A DNA stretch of 64,000 nucleotides from NCBI RefSeq assembly GCF_000964795.1, contig NZ_LANX01000001.1:1054001-1118000 (forward strand), given 5' to 3'. This DNA comes from Candidatus Neoehrlichia procyonis str. RAC413 (lineage in GTDB: Bacteria > Pseudomonadota > Alphaproteobacteria > Rickettsiales > Anaplasmataceae). The notes beneath the pieces are model-generated. The model was not told the origin of the DNA. It made no database searches and saw only the letters and a program-made list of their open reading frames with translations. The position numbers were made by a program, and so were the translations under genes. Below, in pieces: positions 40,327 to 49,539 of the stretch (the stretch's first letter is position 1; every line of letters begins with the position of its first letter).

Positions 40327-40776
40327 TAGTGAATTGTAATGGCAAAAGATAATGTGTAAATAAATATGGAAGTATATATTAAAAGTTTTAAAGGCGTATG
40401 TAACAAGGAATTGCTAATTATAACAGTAGAGATCTGTTAAAAAATATATATGAATTAAACAAATAGAGGCTAACAAACATAAGCTAAAGAGTGGCATTAG
40501 CTTTAATGATTATTAAAATGGTTCATGTTATTTAAAAAGAGTTTAGTATTTAAAGTATGAGATACTTTAATTACATATAAAGTAAATTAAAGAGTATTAT
40601 TTGAATAGTTTAGAAAATGGGTTTCAATAAAGTTATGAAGACATTTAGTATATATGTTCTCTAGTTCTAATAATTGTTTACTGTGTGTTGGTATGTGAAT
40701 TAAGTAATGTATCAGTGCTTGATTAAGTTTTTGTACAAAATATGCAGAGTCCTTGTTGGTTTTGCTTAATAAGTTT
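40327..40776. other. Convergent gap rho/lpdA
   Basis: 0.45 kb. The right half holds a minus-strand open stretch listed as a possible gene remnant; the left half has no gene. Just after the rho stop, ATGGCAAAAGATAAT partly repeats the end of rho (ATAGCAAAAGATAAT), a small duplication. Confidence 0.5.
40587..40775 (-). pseudogene. Possible C-terminal gene remnant directly after lpdA
   Basis: In a frame different from lpdA, the minus strand is open for about 62 codons immediately after the lpdA stop. It reads KTNKDSAYFVQKLNQALIHY followed by LIHIPTHSKQLLELENIYTK and more, and ends in TAA at 40587-40589. Composition looks coding (varied, few Asn/Lys runs), but there is no ATG, GTG or TTG in frame, so it may be the surviving end of a gene whose 5' part was lost. 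Family unknown; chance cannot be excluded. Confidence 0.3.
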
Positions 40777-42192
40777 TTAACTATTTAAAGACTCATTATT
40801 TGCAGATAATACAGCTTCATGCATCATTTCTGAAAGTGTTGGATGGGGAAAAATTGTTGATATTATATCAAGATCTGTAGCTTCAAGTTGCTTACTGATA
40901 GCGTACCCATTTATCATTTCAGTTACTTCTGTACCAATCATGTGTGCACCTAGTAATTCTCCTGTGGTTTTATCAAAAATTACTTTTATAAATCCTTCTG
41001 TTTCGTCTGAAGCAATAGCTTTTCCATTACAATTGGCAAAAAATTTTCCAACTTTAATATCTAATCCTTTTTCCTTTGCTTGTACTTCAGTTAATCCTAT
41101 GCTAGCAATTTGTGGAACCGAATATATGCAACTTGGTATATTGTTTTTTATGAGTGGGTGAATATTTTTGTTTAATTTTTTTTCATCACTTGCAATTTTT
41201 TCAATACATATTACAGCTTCATGACTTGCTTTATGGGCAAGACATGGAGGGCCAGCAACATCTCCTATAGCATAAACGTTTGGTTCATTAGTTTTACAAT
41301 ATTTATCAGTAATGATGAATCCAGATTTATCAGTATTAATGTTTGTATTCTCAATACCTAATCCTTCTGTATTCGGTTGTACACCAACTGCTAATATTAC
41401 TTTTTCGCATTCGATAATAGTTGTCTTTTGAGTATTAGTTAATATTTTTACCTTTATTATGTCATTATGTTGATTGAGTTCTATGACTGAGCTGTTTGTG
41501 TAAATATTTACGCCATAATTAGCTAGTATTTTTTGTATTGTCTTTGATATGTCATGATCTTCTAATGGTAGTATGTTGTTCTGTAGTTCTATAATGCTTA
41601 CATTACTGCCTAGTGTATTGTAGAAACTAGCAAATTCTATGCCTATTGCACCAGTGCCAATTATTAACAAGGATTTAGGAAGTGTTTTAGGCATCATTGC
41701 ACTTTTTGCACTCCATATGTTTTCATGATTGTAACTAATATGAGGTAGATTTTTTGCTCTACTTCCTGTGGCGATTACTATGTGTCTTGCTGACAAATTG
41801 ATACTGTTATTGTTACAAATAACTTTTATGAGTTTTTTATCATATAATTGGGCAGTACCATAATAAACTGCTATATTATGCTTTTTCATTAGGCTGCTGA
41901 TGCCACTAGATAGTTTATCAACTACTTTACGTGATCTTTGGACAATTTTATTGAGATCGTATCCTAATGATTTGACAGTCAATCCAAATGAAGATGCTTT
42001 TTTTATTATATGATACATTTCAGCAGATTTAAGTAGTGATTTAGTAGGTATGCATCCCCAATTTAAACATACTCCACCTAGAGTTTGTTCTTTTTCGATA
42101 ATCGCTACAGTATATCCTAGCTGTGCGGCACGTATTGCTGCTATATATCCTCCTGGACCACTTCCAATAATTATAAAGTCGTACTGATTCAT
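40777..42192 (-). CDS. lpdA: Dihydrolipoyl dehydrogenase
   Basis: E3 subunit of 2-oxoacid dehydrogenase complexes; reoxidises dihydrolipoamide with NAD+. 471 residues. The FAD-binding IIIGSGPGGYIAAIRAAQLG is at residues 7-26. The redox disulfide is in GGVCLNWGCIPTKSLLKSAE. The second nucleotide site is LIIGTGAIGIEFASFYNTLG, followed by YAIGDVAGPPCLAHKASHEA. The dimer-interface catalytic motif is FPHPTLSEMMHEAVL. No E1/E2 genes are adjacent, so whether it serves pyruvate or 2-oxoglutarate dehydrogenase cannot be told. Monocistronic, divergent from the 42.4-kb cluster. Confidence 0.96.
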   Translation of the reverse strand: MNQYDFIIIGSGPGGYIAAIRAAQLGYTVAIIEKEQTLGGVCLNWGCIPTKSLLKSAEMYHIIKKASSFGLTVKSLGYDLNKIVQRSRKVVDKLSSGISSLMKKHNIAVYYGTAQLYDKKLIKVICNNNSINLSARHIVIATGSRAKNLPHISYNHENIWSAKSAMMPKTLPKSLLIIGTGAIGIEFASFYNTLGSNVSIIELQNNILPLEDHDISKTIQKILANYGVNIYTNSSVIELNQHNDIIKVKILTNTQKTTIIECEKVILAVGVQPNTEGLGIENTNINTDKSGFIITDKYCKTNEPNVYAIGDVAGPPCLAHKASHEAVICIEKIASDEKKLNKNIHPLIKNNIPSCIYSVPQIASIGLTEVQAKEKGLDIKVGKFFANCNGKAIASDETEGFIKVIFDKTTGELLGAHMIGTEVTEMINGYAISKQLEATDLDIISTIFPHPTLSEMMHEAVLSANNESLNS

Positions 42193-42340
42193 TGTGTGTT
42201 TTTTATAAAAAATGATTCTCCATAGTATTTATAATGGTAATAAATTGCAATGATATTTTTGATGATATAAGTAATGGTTGCATACTTATGTGTAAGATTT
42301 GTAAATTTGTATTGTTAGTATAGAATGCTATTTTAAACAC

Positions 42341-42413
42341 AAAATATTAATTTATTAAAAAGTATTGATTTTTACTTAAAAAATTAATATTTTATTAGAT
42401 TAAAATATTAATT
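42341..42413 (+). promoter_or_regulatory. Three-arm AT-only repeat; possible alternative hairpins before the 42.4-kb cluster
   Basis: Arm A AAAATATTAATT (42341-42352), arm B AATTAATATTTT (42382-42393), arm C AAAATATTAATT (42402-42413). B can pair perfectly over 12 bases either with A (29-base loop) or with C (8-base loop), so the two hairpins exclude each other. Arm C ends 18 bases before the ATG of the first cluster gene, and AAGG lies between. This is either an RNA switch-like leader or a multi-site protein-binding region. Being A-T only, the stems are weak. Confidence 0.45.
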
Positions 42414-42431
42414 AGTTAAGGTTTATTAATA

Positions 42432-44612
42432 ATGAAAAATATAGATCACAAAATATTACGACAGAAAAATGTTTCTGATTTGGTAGATGATCAAAAGATT
42501 AAGCTTAATATTATGAGTAGAATGCTTGATAATATTAGCAAGAGCACAAATGATAATATAAAAACTTTTAAAAATGTTTATTTTCTTGAAAAAGAGGAAA
42601 TAATTTTTGCTGCTTATTATTTAGTAAGTGATCATAGTAATAATGATTTATATATTACAGTACAATTGCCTAATGGAAATACTAATACATTTAAAATCAA
42701 TGATATGCCTATTGATAAAAGTGTTGAAAATTATTCTCCAGAGATATTGTTTGACAACAAAAGTGAATTTTTAGCTTGTGTATTTATTGAAAAAAAATTG
42801 CATATGCAACAAAATGCGAATGCATTATTTTTAAAAATGTATAAGTTTGATGTTAACAATAGTGTGTTACTTTCTCATGTCAGAAAAATAGAGCTTAATA
42901 GTTATGTAAAAAATTCATCAGTTATTTATAAATACCCTATTATTATACGACAGAATGATAAAGGAGATTTTTTTGTAATTGCTAAAACATTAAAAGATAA
43001 GAGAGCGGGTATTGGTGATAAAATTTATGTGATGTGGAAAATTAAAGATAATAATTTTGAAATGGTTGTGCCACGAAGTAGAAATAACGATGTGAGAAGT
43101 TATTACTTGTTTAAAGTTGTAGGATACAGTAATGGTAAGGAAGAAGATAACCTTATTATATCTTTAAGTTCTAATAGTAGTAAATTGAATGTAACCTATG
43201 TTGGCAATTATTTGGAAAATTATAAATTTTTTTCTAAGATATATAGATCTAGTATTAACTATGTGGGTATTAAACAATCAGAAGACTGCTTAATTAGTAA
43301 ATATAGATGCATTATTGATAGCAATGTAGTTAAAATACCGCAAAGTCATATCAACTTGGTTAAGTCCGTTGATGTTGGTGATAATGTACATATTATATAT
43401 ATAGGAGATATATATAATAAAGATTTATCACATACTACTAAACAATTAGCTATTATTGCTAACTATGGAGATGCTGCACAAAGTGTTATTTATGATATAA
43501 CCAATTTTCAAGAAGATGTTAATGCATTATATGTTAAATATGTAAATAATGATATAATTGTTACAGTTATTTTTAATAGTAAGATTACTGTATATAAAGT
43601 TTATGCTGATGATTTACTACATGGAAAAATTAACTCTATAATGGTATTTAACATAAATATCAATAGTATTAATAGCTTTGTTGATTTGTATCGCATAATA
43701 GATGGACAGGATTTGCTTAGTAAAAAGAGCAAAATATTAAGTAATTCTGTCATTACATCAGTGATGGATATTGATGGAATTGTAAAAGCTACTACAAAAA
43801 TGATAATGCATGAATATGAGGATTATAAAGATCCTACTTTAGATTATGATAGTAATCATAATAAGAATGATACTTCTGTTTATATGGATCAAAAGAATTC
43901 TTCTGTATCTATTATGCCTATAATTTACAATGATACTTCAAATGTAACAAATCCTGTGAAGCATTACACGATTATTAATACCTCTACATTGAATAAAACT
44001 ATGGAATCAATGGATAATGTAGTTGTTTCGGATACAACAAGTCAGGAATACAGTGTAACATTTAATAATAATGACTCAATAAGTGATAACGTGACAGACG
44101 TTATCAAGATTAAAAATGATGTTGATTTTTCACATAGTGATACTATTGCATTCAATAATTTTGTGACTTCTACAGGTTCACTGTTAATGAATAAAAATGT
44201 TAAAAATACTTCTGTTAATGGTGTTACTAAAAAAAATATAGATAATGAAGAAAAATTACATTATAGAAAAACGCAGAGAGCACATAACATAAGTAATCAA
44301 AATAACATTTTACTGCCGTTTAATAATTCAACAAGTATATTAAACTCTGCAAAAGCAGAAGATTTAATACAAAATATTTCAAGAAATGATACATCAAAAC
44401 CTAATAATACACTATTATTAGCTGCAGGTATAGCAGCACCTTTATTTTTTTTAATTGTTATAACGTTTATGGTTGTATTTAGGTATGTTAGACATAAAAG
44501 AGGTCACCATAGAATAATTGATATGGATGATATTCCTATGAATGAAGGAAGAGAACTATATTACATTGATGTTGAAAGTGCTATTGATAGGTTGTCAGAG
44601 GAATTGTTATAA
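42432..44612 (+). CDS. Hypothetical protein with C-terminal transmembrane anchor, first gene of the pilus-platform-like cluster
   Basis: 726 residues, not recognised. There is no N-terminal signal peptide. Residues 1-450 are rich in short beta strands of repetitive character (for example VIAKTLKDKRAGIGDKIYVM and LAIIANYGDAAQSVIYDI), suggestive of a propeller-like or repeat beta fold. Residues 470-650 are a Ser/Thr/Asn/Asp-rich linker of low conservation type. A single hydrophobic segment (about 661-686, AAGIAAPLFFLIVITFMVVF) is followed by a basic stop-transfer stretch RHKRGHHR and a short acidic tail. Topology is uncertain: tail inside and large domain outside would need export without a classical signal. 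Two AT hairpin options precede it. It is 227 bases upstream of the PilM/GspL-like gene. Confidence 0.85.
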   Translation: MKNIDHKILRQKNVSDLVDDQKIKLNIMSRMLDNISKSTNDNIKTFKNVYFLEKEEIIFAAYYLVSDHSNNDLYITVQLPNGNTNTFKINDMPIDKSVENYSPEILFDNKSEFLACVFIEKKLHMQQNANALFLKMYKFDVNNSVLLSHVRKIELNSYVKNSSVIYKYPIIIRQNDKGDFFVIAKTLKDKRAGIGDKIYVMWKIKDNNFEMVVPRSRNNDVRSYYLFKVVGYSNGKEEDNLIISLSSNSSKLNVTYVGNYLENYKFFSKIYRSSINYVGIKQSEDCLISKYRCIIDSNVVKIPQSHINLVKSVDVGDNVHIIYIGDIYNKDLSHTTKQLAIIANYGDAAQSVIYDITNFQEDVNALYVKYVNNDIIVTVIFNSKITVYKVYADDLLHGKINSIMVFNININSINSFVDLYRIIDGQDLLSKKSKILSNSVITSVMDIDGIVKATTKMIMHEYEDYKDPTLDYDSNHNKNDTSVYMDQKNSSVSIMPIIYNDTSNVTNPVKHYTIINTSTLNKTMESMDNVVVSDTTSQEYSVTFNNNDSISDNVTDVIKIKNDVDFSHSDTIAFNNFVTSTGSLLMNKNVKNTSVNGVTKKNIDNEEKLHYRKTQRAHNISNQNNILLPFNNSTSILNSAKAEDLIQNISRNDTSKPNNTLLLAAGIAAPLFFLIVITFMVVFRYVRHKRGHHRIIDMDDIPMNEGRELYYIDVESAIDRLSEELL

Positions 44613-44896
44613 GGATTCTTTTTAGAATTTAATTAGTGTTGTAAAATACTGTGTATAAATTTCATACGTTTATATAAGCATTTTTGTAAGGTAGAAGTAG
44701 CCAAGATATGTATAAAGTTATATGTTTCTGATAAATCATAGGGAGAGTCTAGTATTAATATTATATGGTAATTTTTTATGTGAAATGTTGTTAATTGTTA
44801 GTTAATAATTTTTTATATACTAGTACATGTAACTAAAAGTTGAGAAACTTATTAGTGATAAGGTTAGCAAGAAATTTATGTCATTTTTTAGTCATT

Positions 44897-46330
44897 ATGT
44901 ATAACGATAAGATAGTGATTTCTCTTGGAAATAATGGTGCTGTAATATTGAGTATTGTTAATAACGTAATATTGCATAAGTATTTTTTTGAGGAAATGAA
45001 TGATGCAAATTTTTTTGATATTAAATCATTAATTGTTTCTCATAAAAATTTACCTGTATACTTTCTACTTAATTATACTCATCAAAAATATACAAGGCAA
45101 ACTATACCTGCAGCGAGTAGATTTGTAGTTAGGTCTTTAATTAACATGAAATCTTATGACAATGCTTTGCATGATTATGAAGTGAAATCTGCGTTTTTAA
45201 TATCTAAGCCTAGCAAAGAAGATAATAATTGGTATTATATGTTTGTTGAATGTAAAATTAAAGATGAATTGTCTAAATCTTTAATTGATATAGTTTTGGA
45301 ATATTCAAATAACTTCAAAGGAATATTATTATTTCCCATAGAATTAGTAAATGTGACTAATTATTTATTAAAAATACACGATAGACATAAAAGAAGATGG
45401 ACAATGTTAATTGCGTATACTAAAACAAATGATTTACAACAAATTGTGTTGGACAATGATAAATTGATTTATACTAATACCATAACTGTTTCTGCAGATG
45501 AATTGCTGTCTAATGTTGTTGCTGGACAAATATATCAAGAAATAGAGAACACTATCCAATATCTTCTAAAATTTGGATTACAAAATAAGACTGAAATAAC
45601 CTTATATGTTATTATTCCTAGTGATATTAAGGCAAGTCTTTTAGCTTTTGATTTTCAAAAAATAAATATTAATATTTTTACGCCTTACGAATTAGCAAAA
45701 GTACTAATGATTCAAGAATCTGCTAATATTATTAGTGTATACTGTGATACTGTAATATTATATGCTATTTTTCAGTATAATTCTTTATATATAGTTCATA
45801 CGAAAAAGACACAGCGGGTTTATAAATCTTTATTAATATGCAAGTATGTAATACCTTCTTTTATGTGGATGTCAGTGTTACTTTTTGTGTTAAATGTTTT
45901 ATATATTTTTAATATTAGTGTTAATTTGAAGAAAAAAATTCAATTGTTTCATCATAAAGAAAAACTGACTTCAAAATTTGATAGTATGAGAAGTGATTGT
46001 GATTTTATAAGAATTAATGAGATGCATGAAACGATAGATATGTATAAATTGCTATCTGGTACTAATATTTTTTCACTTGATGGTGTTATGAGACTTAACA
46101 AACTAAAATCTTCATATTTTCGTATTAATCACTTTGCATGGAATACTACTGAAAAACAGAAGGTAAATATAACGGTGAATTTAGAATTTAAATTAAAAGA
46201 AGATTTTTTAATACATTATGAAACTTTAAAGACTATTGCTTATAACATCTTTAGTGATTATAAAGTTAATATTTTAGTACACAATGAACACACAAATAAT
46301 CAATATGTAAGCATTCATTTTATGAATTGA
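44897..46330 (+). CDS. GspL/PilM-PilN-like bitopic membrane protein
   Basis: 477 residues from the ATG at 44897; an in-frame TTG at 44840 would add 19 residues but would displace the first predicted strand. The cytoplasmic part (about 1-310) starts with KIVISLGNNGAVILSIVNN, resembling the first hairpin of actin-like PilM/GspL domains. It later contains YTRQTIPAASRFVVRSLI and DELLSNVVAGQIYQEIENTI, similar in pattern to PilM/GspL segments. One transmembrane helix lies at about 317-338 (PSFMWMSVLLFVLNVLYIF). A coiled-coil stretch and a C-terminal alpha/beta region of ferredoxin-like pattern (VNITVNLEFKL, ILVHNEHTNNQYVSIHF) follow, as in GspL or PilN. The actin-type phosphate motifs are not conserved. 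Assignment is by architecture, not by clear family signature. Confidence 0.7.
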   Translation: MYNDKIVISLGNNGAVILSIVNNVILHKYFFEEMNDANFFDIKSLIVSHKNLPVYFLLNYTHQKYTRQTIPAASRFVVRSLINMKSYDNALHDYEVKSAFLISKPSKEDNNWYYMFVECKIKDELSKSLIDIVLEYSNNFKGILLFPIELVNVTNYLLKIHDRHKRRWTMLIAYTKTNDLQQIVLDNDKLIYTNTITVSADELLSNVVAGQIYQEIENTIQYLLKFGLQNKTEITLYVIIPSDIKASLLAFDFQKININIFTPYELAKVLMIQESANIISVYCDTVILYAIFQYNSLYIVHTKKTQRVYKSLLICKYVIPSFMWMSVLLFVLNVLYIFNISVNLKKKIQLFHHKEKLTSKFDSMRSDCDFIRINEMHETIDMYKLLSGTNIFSLDGVMRLNKLKSSYFRINHFAWNTTEKQKVNITVNLEFKLKEDFLIHYETLKTIAYNIFSDYKVNILVHNEHTNNQYVSIHFMN

Positions 46331-46340
46331 ATAGGAAAAT

Positions 46341-46964
46341 ATGCTAAAAAGGAGTTCTTATATAAAGTTAACAACATATGGTATATTATTTTTGTTATTA
46401 TTATGTATTTGGTGCTACGCATGTTATTACAATTATCATATAAAATCGAGTATTGATAGTATTAAAGGTGAGATTCAAGAAGTAAATTTTGAGATAGCCA
46501 GATTACATGATCATGAAACGGAACTTAATAATAATTTTGTTTTATGGCAAGAAATATCAGATTCGAATGTATATGGTGTATCACATATTAGTAATTTGGA
46601 ATTATTAATTGATACTTTATGTGTGAAACATAATATTTTAAACCCACAAATTAGTATATCTTCTCCAGTACTAGTGAGTAATAATTATAAAAAACAATAT
46701 ATAGATGTTGTTAAACGTAATGTAGTGATAAAATTTTCCTCCATTACAGATGAGAATGTTTTTTTATTTATGCATACTATAAAGTATGACATTCCTGGCT
46801 ATATTACTGTTAAATCTTTAGAATTAACAAAAAACAAAGAAATTACACATAATATAATGGAACATAACCTTGCAGGAAATTTTGTTCCTGCAGTGTATGG
46901 CAGTGTTGCTTTTGATTTGTATAGTATATCAAGTAAAGACCATGATCAACATCATAAAAGTTAG
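46341..46964 (+). CDS. PilO/GspM-like inner-membrane protein
   Basis: 207 residues. A short cytoplasmic N-terminus is followed by one transmembrane helix (about residues 12-30, YGILFLLLLCIWCYACYYNY). A coiled coil (about 34-65, IDSIKGEIQEVNFEIARLHD) and a periplasmic alpha/beta domain with strands such as VVKRNVVIKFSSITDENVFLF and GYITVKSLELTKNKE complete it. The layout of helix, coiled coil and ferredoxin-like domain is that of PilO/GspM. It starts 10 bases after the GspL/PilN-like gene and overlaps the next gene by 23 bases, so the three are cotranslated. Function inferred from layout and order only. Confidence 0.7.
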   Translation: MLKRSSYIKLTTYGILFLLLLCIWCYACYYNYHIKSSIDSIKGEIQEVNFEIARLHDHETELNNNFVLWQEISDSNVYGVSHISNLELLIDTLCVKHNILNPQISISSPVLVSNNYKKQYIDVVKRNVVIKFSSITDENVFLFMHTIKYDIPGYITVKSLELTKNKEITHNIMEHNLAGNFVPAVYGSVAFDLYSISSKDHDQHHKS

Positions 46965-47457
46965 TGTATTTATGGTAATGTTTGTTTGTTATAATTTTCA
47001 AGCTAAAGCTAATAGTTGTGTAGGGTTAATTGATGCTTTAAAGACTTGTAAGCCTTATAAGTGTGTTATAAAGTTTGTTGAAGATAAGTTAGAATATGAA
47101 GTTTTAGGAATTAGAAGAAAAGGATGTAAGTATCTCGAAAGAGATTTATCAGGATTATCATTGTGTTATTTGTCTTCTGATAATCTTAACATAATGTCAG
47201 ATTATTTAGTTAAAATTTTTACGAAGAATGCTAGTATTAATACGAAACAAATTGAAGTTTTAAAGTCTAGAATATGTAGGTTTTATGCTAGCATGGATGG
47301 AGGGTTGATTGATATGGGAAAAGAATTCACCGAAGAAAATATTAAGGATGTTGAGTATAAAGCTGGGCTTGAAAAAAGAAAGGCAGAAGCTAACTCAATA
47401 AAAAGTATTTTTTTTGATGAAGATATTATGAAGAAACTTCGTATGATAAAAAATTAA
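46942..47457 (+). CDS. Secreted Cys-containing hypothetical protein, last gene of the cluster
   Basis: About 172 residues from the ATG at 46942, which begins a clear signal peptide (MINIIKVSVFMVMFVCYNFQAKA). A TTG 72 bases upstream is in frame but buried in the preceding gene. The mature protein starts NSCVGLIDALKTCKPYKCVI and has cysteines at Lys-Gly-Cys-Lys and Ser-Leu-Cys-Tyr, so disulfides are likely. The C-terminal third is charged and helical (EYKAGLEKRKAEANSIKS). I do not recognise the family. By position it could be a periplasmic partner (a PilP/GspC-like role) of the membrane platform, which is inference. Confidence 0.8.
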   Translation: MINIIKVSVFMVMFVCYNFQAKANSCVGLIDALKTCKPYKCVIKFVEDKLEYEVLGIRRKGCKYLERDLSGLSLCYLSSDNLNIMSDYLVKIFTKNASINTKQIEVLKSRICRFYASMDGGLIDMGKEFTEENIKDVEYKAGLEKRKAEANSIKSIFFDEDIMKKLRMIKN

Positions 47458-48124
47458 TAATGTTTAGAATTAACAGTCAAAGATGAGGTCAATATAGTTT
47501 AATATTATGTATCAGTGATAATAAGTTTAAAAATATACTAAAAATGTGAAAAAATTAAAAGAAAATATTGTATTGGCAAATACTATAAAAAAGTTTTTTG
47601 GATCAATGTATATTAGAAGATTTTTTTTGTAAAAATTTATTAAATATAATTTACTTTGTAAGTAAAATAAAGAAAACGTAATGATATTGTATGCTAAATA
47701 ATTATATAATAAATTAGTGCAGGAAACAATATTAAGGAATATTGAGATAAAGGCCACATAAAAAGTATTTTTGTAAGGGAGTAGAAAAAGTCTTATGTTA
47801 TAGATAATCAGTATTTTTGGTAGCTGCAATACAAAAATTGTGTATATTGTAGCTATATAATACTTTATTAGAAGCGATTTTTATAATTTCATGTTATTGG
47901 AATTTATAATAATTTAAATATTATAAGTAAAAGTTGGGTATATTACTATAAAAGCTTTAAATGTATCTTATTGTAAAGATAAGAACAATATGTAGGTTAT
48001 ATTGTTCAGAATAGTAAAAAGCAGTTTGAGAATATATACATTAATTTAAAAGCGTTTATATTATATATGATTGTTTATAGAACAATAAGTAATATTGTGA
48101 TAGCCATAAAGGTTAAATTTAATT
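47458..48124. other. Intergenic gap after the cluster, about 0.67 kb
   Basis: No called gene. A 28-residue GTG frame at 47546-47632 (KKLKENIVLANTIKKFFG...) might be the stub of a lost gene. A 100-codon hydrophobic minus-strand frame at 47527-47829 is typical translated AT-rich spacer and was rejected. Confidence 0.5.
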
Positions 48125-48928
48125 ATGAAAATTACAATTCTTGGATGTGGTTCATCAGTGGGGGTGCCATCTATAGGGTGTATTTGTCAAGTGTGCCAGT
48201 CTGAAGTACAATACAATAAAAGAACAAGAGCATCAGCATTGATTGAATATGAAGGTTTAAATTTTTTGATAGATTCTTCTCCTGATTTGCGTATGCAAGC
48301 ACTAAACAATAAGGTTGATTTTGTAGATGCTGTTTTGTTTACACATTGTCATTCTGATCACTGTGCAGGAATAGGTGAAATACAAGCTTTTGCTCCTAAG
48401 AATGAATCAAAGTGTATACCAATATATAGTGATTTTAATACTTTGTGTATGTTACTTTCAAGCTATGCTTATCTATTTATTCCTAGCAGATCAAGTAACC
48501 CCTGGAAAAAATGTTATTACTTAACAGTGAATGTTGTATATCCTTATGAAGTATTTTATATTGGGAAGTGTAAAATAATATCTTTAAAACAGGTTCATGG
48601 AGATGTTGAAACAAATGGGTTTGTTTTTAATGATAAAATAGCATATTGTACAGATGTAAAATTTTTTCCTAAAAAATCTTTTGAGTTATTGAAAAACATA
48701 GAAATATTAGTACTAGGATGTTTGCGATATAATGAGACATATGCTCATGCGCATGTAGATTTGTGCATTGAGTGGATAAAAGATTTAAAACCTAAAATTG
48801 TTGTTTTGACTCATATGAGTCATGATATAGACTACAAAGATGTTAAGGAGTATGTAGACAAGCATGTTGGTGGTGATAGTAAAGTTATTATAGCATATGA
48901 TGGATTAAAATTGAGCCTAGCTTGTTAG
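48125..48928 (+). CDS. MBL-fold metal-dependent hydrolase, PhnP-like
   Basis: 267 residues. The metallo-beta-lactamase motif His-X-His-X-Asp-His is FTHCHSDHCAGI near residue 77, with further metal ligands around KQVHGDVETNG, YCTDVKFFP and VLTHMSHDID. Near the N-terminus, GCICQVCQSE gives the Cys-X-X-Cys structural zinc site seen in PhnP-type proteins (GxxxGVPSIGC context). Members hydrolyse phosphodiesters such as cyclic phosphates; there is no phn operon here, so the substrate is unknown. ATG at 48125. Monocistronic. Confidence 0.88.
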   Translation: MKITILGCGSSVGVPSIGCICQVCQSEVQYNKRTRASALIEYEGLNFLIDSSPDLRMQALNNKVDFVDAVLFTHCHSDHCAGIGEIQAFAPKNESKCIPIYSDFNTLCMLLSSYAYLFIPSRSSNPWKKCYYLTVNVVYPYEVFYIGKCKIISLKQVHGDVETNGFVFNDKIAYCTDVKFFPKKSFELLKNIEILVLGCLRYNETYAHAHVDLCIEWIKDLKPKIVVLTHMSHDIDYKDVKEYVDKHVGGDSKVIIAYDGLKLSLAC

Positions 48929-49035
48929 TATTGTTTGTAGGTAATATATGGTTATTATGATTACAAGTTTCTATATCAGTAAATCTGTTATTTTTATTAA
49001 TACAAATTACTGTTTAAGAATGTCAACTATTATAA

Positions 49036-49524
49036 CTACTTGTTGATATTATGCATTTTTAATATATGTGGTAGAAATTCTTCTGCTACTTTGTGATATA
49101 CTTCTTTTTTAAAGTAGATAACATTATTTACTATATTATCTAAATCTTGCCAGTTCCATGATTTAAATTCTGGCTGTGAAGAGTAATTGATATTAATTTC
49201 TGAATCTTGTCCTGTAAATTTCATGAGGACCCATCTTTGTTTTTGTCCTGAAAACTTTTTATAAATTTTGTTAAAAGTGTCAGGTATTTTATAGTATAAC
49301 CATGTTTTACTTGTGTACAGAATATGTGCATTTTTTATACCTGTCTCTTCTAATAGTTCACGTAGTGCTGCATTTTTGTAAGACTCATTAAAATTAATAC
49401 CTCCTTGAGGCATTTGCCAAGAATCTATGCTAGTATCGATTCTTTGACCTGCGAAAACTTTTCCTTCTTTATTGGTAAGTACTATCCCTACACATGGACG
49501 ATATTTTCTATCTTTGTTACACAT
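49036..49524 (-). CDS. rppH: RNA pyrophosphohydrolase (Nudix)
   Basis: Removes pyrophosphate from the 5' end of mRNA, starting decay; also hydrolyses dinucleoside polyphosphates. About 162 residues from the ATG at 49522-49524, which gives the usual RppH start MCNKDRKYRPCVGIVLTNKEG; an in-frame TTG lies 15 bases upstream. The Nudix box is GGINFNESYKNAALRELLEETGI (family pattern GX5EX7REUXEEXGU). WQMPQGGI and the KQRWVLMKFTG strand are typical of RppH. Monocistronic, convergent with the MBL gene. Confidence 0.94.
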   Translation of the reverse strand: MCNKDRKYRPCVGIVLTNKEGKVFAGQRIDTSIDSWQMPQGGINFNESYKNAALRELLEETGIKNAHILYTSKTWLYYKIPDTFNKIYKKFSGQKQRWVLMKFTGQDSEININYSSQPEFKSWNWQDLDNIVNNVIYFKKEVYHKVAEEFLPHILKMHNINK

Positions 49525-49539
49525 TTTTTTAATGCCCAA

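Noticed and set aside
47527-47829. 100-codon minus-strand frame in the spacer after the pilus-platform-like cluster
   Set aside because: It translates to Phe/Leu/Ile/Asn/Tyr-rich text typical of AT-rich spacer, starts with TTG without a ribosome-binding site, and shows no domain. A frame of this length is expected by chance somewhere in the spacer of this genome.
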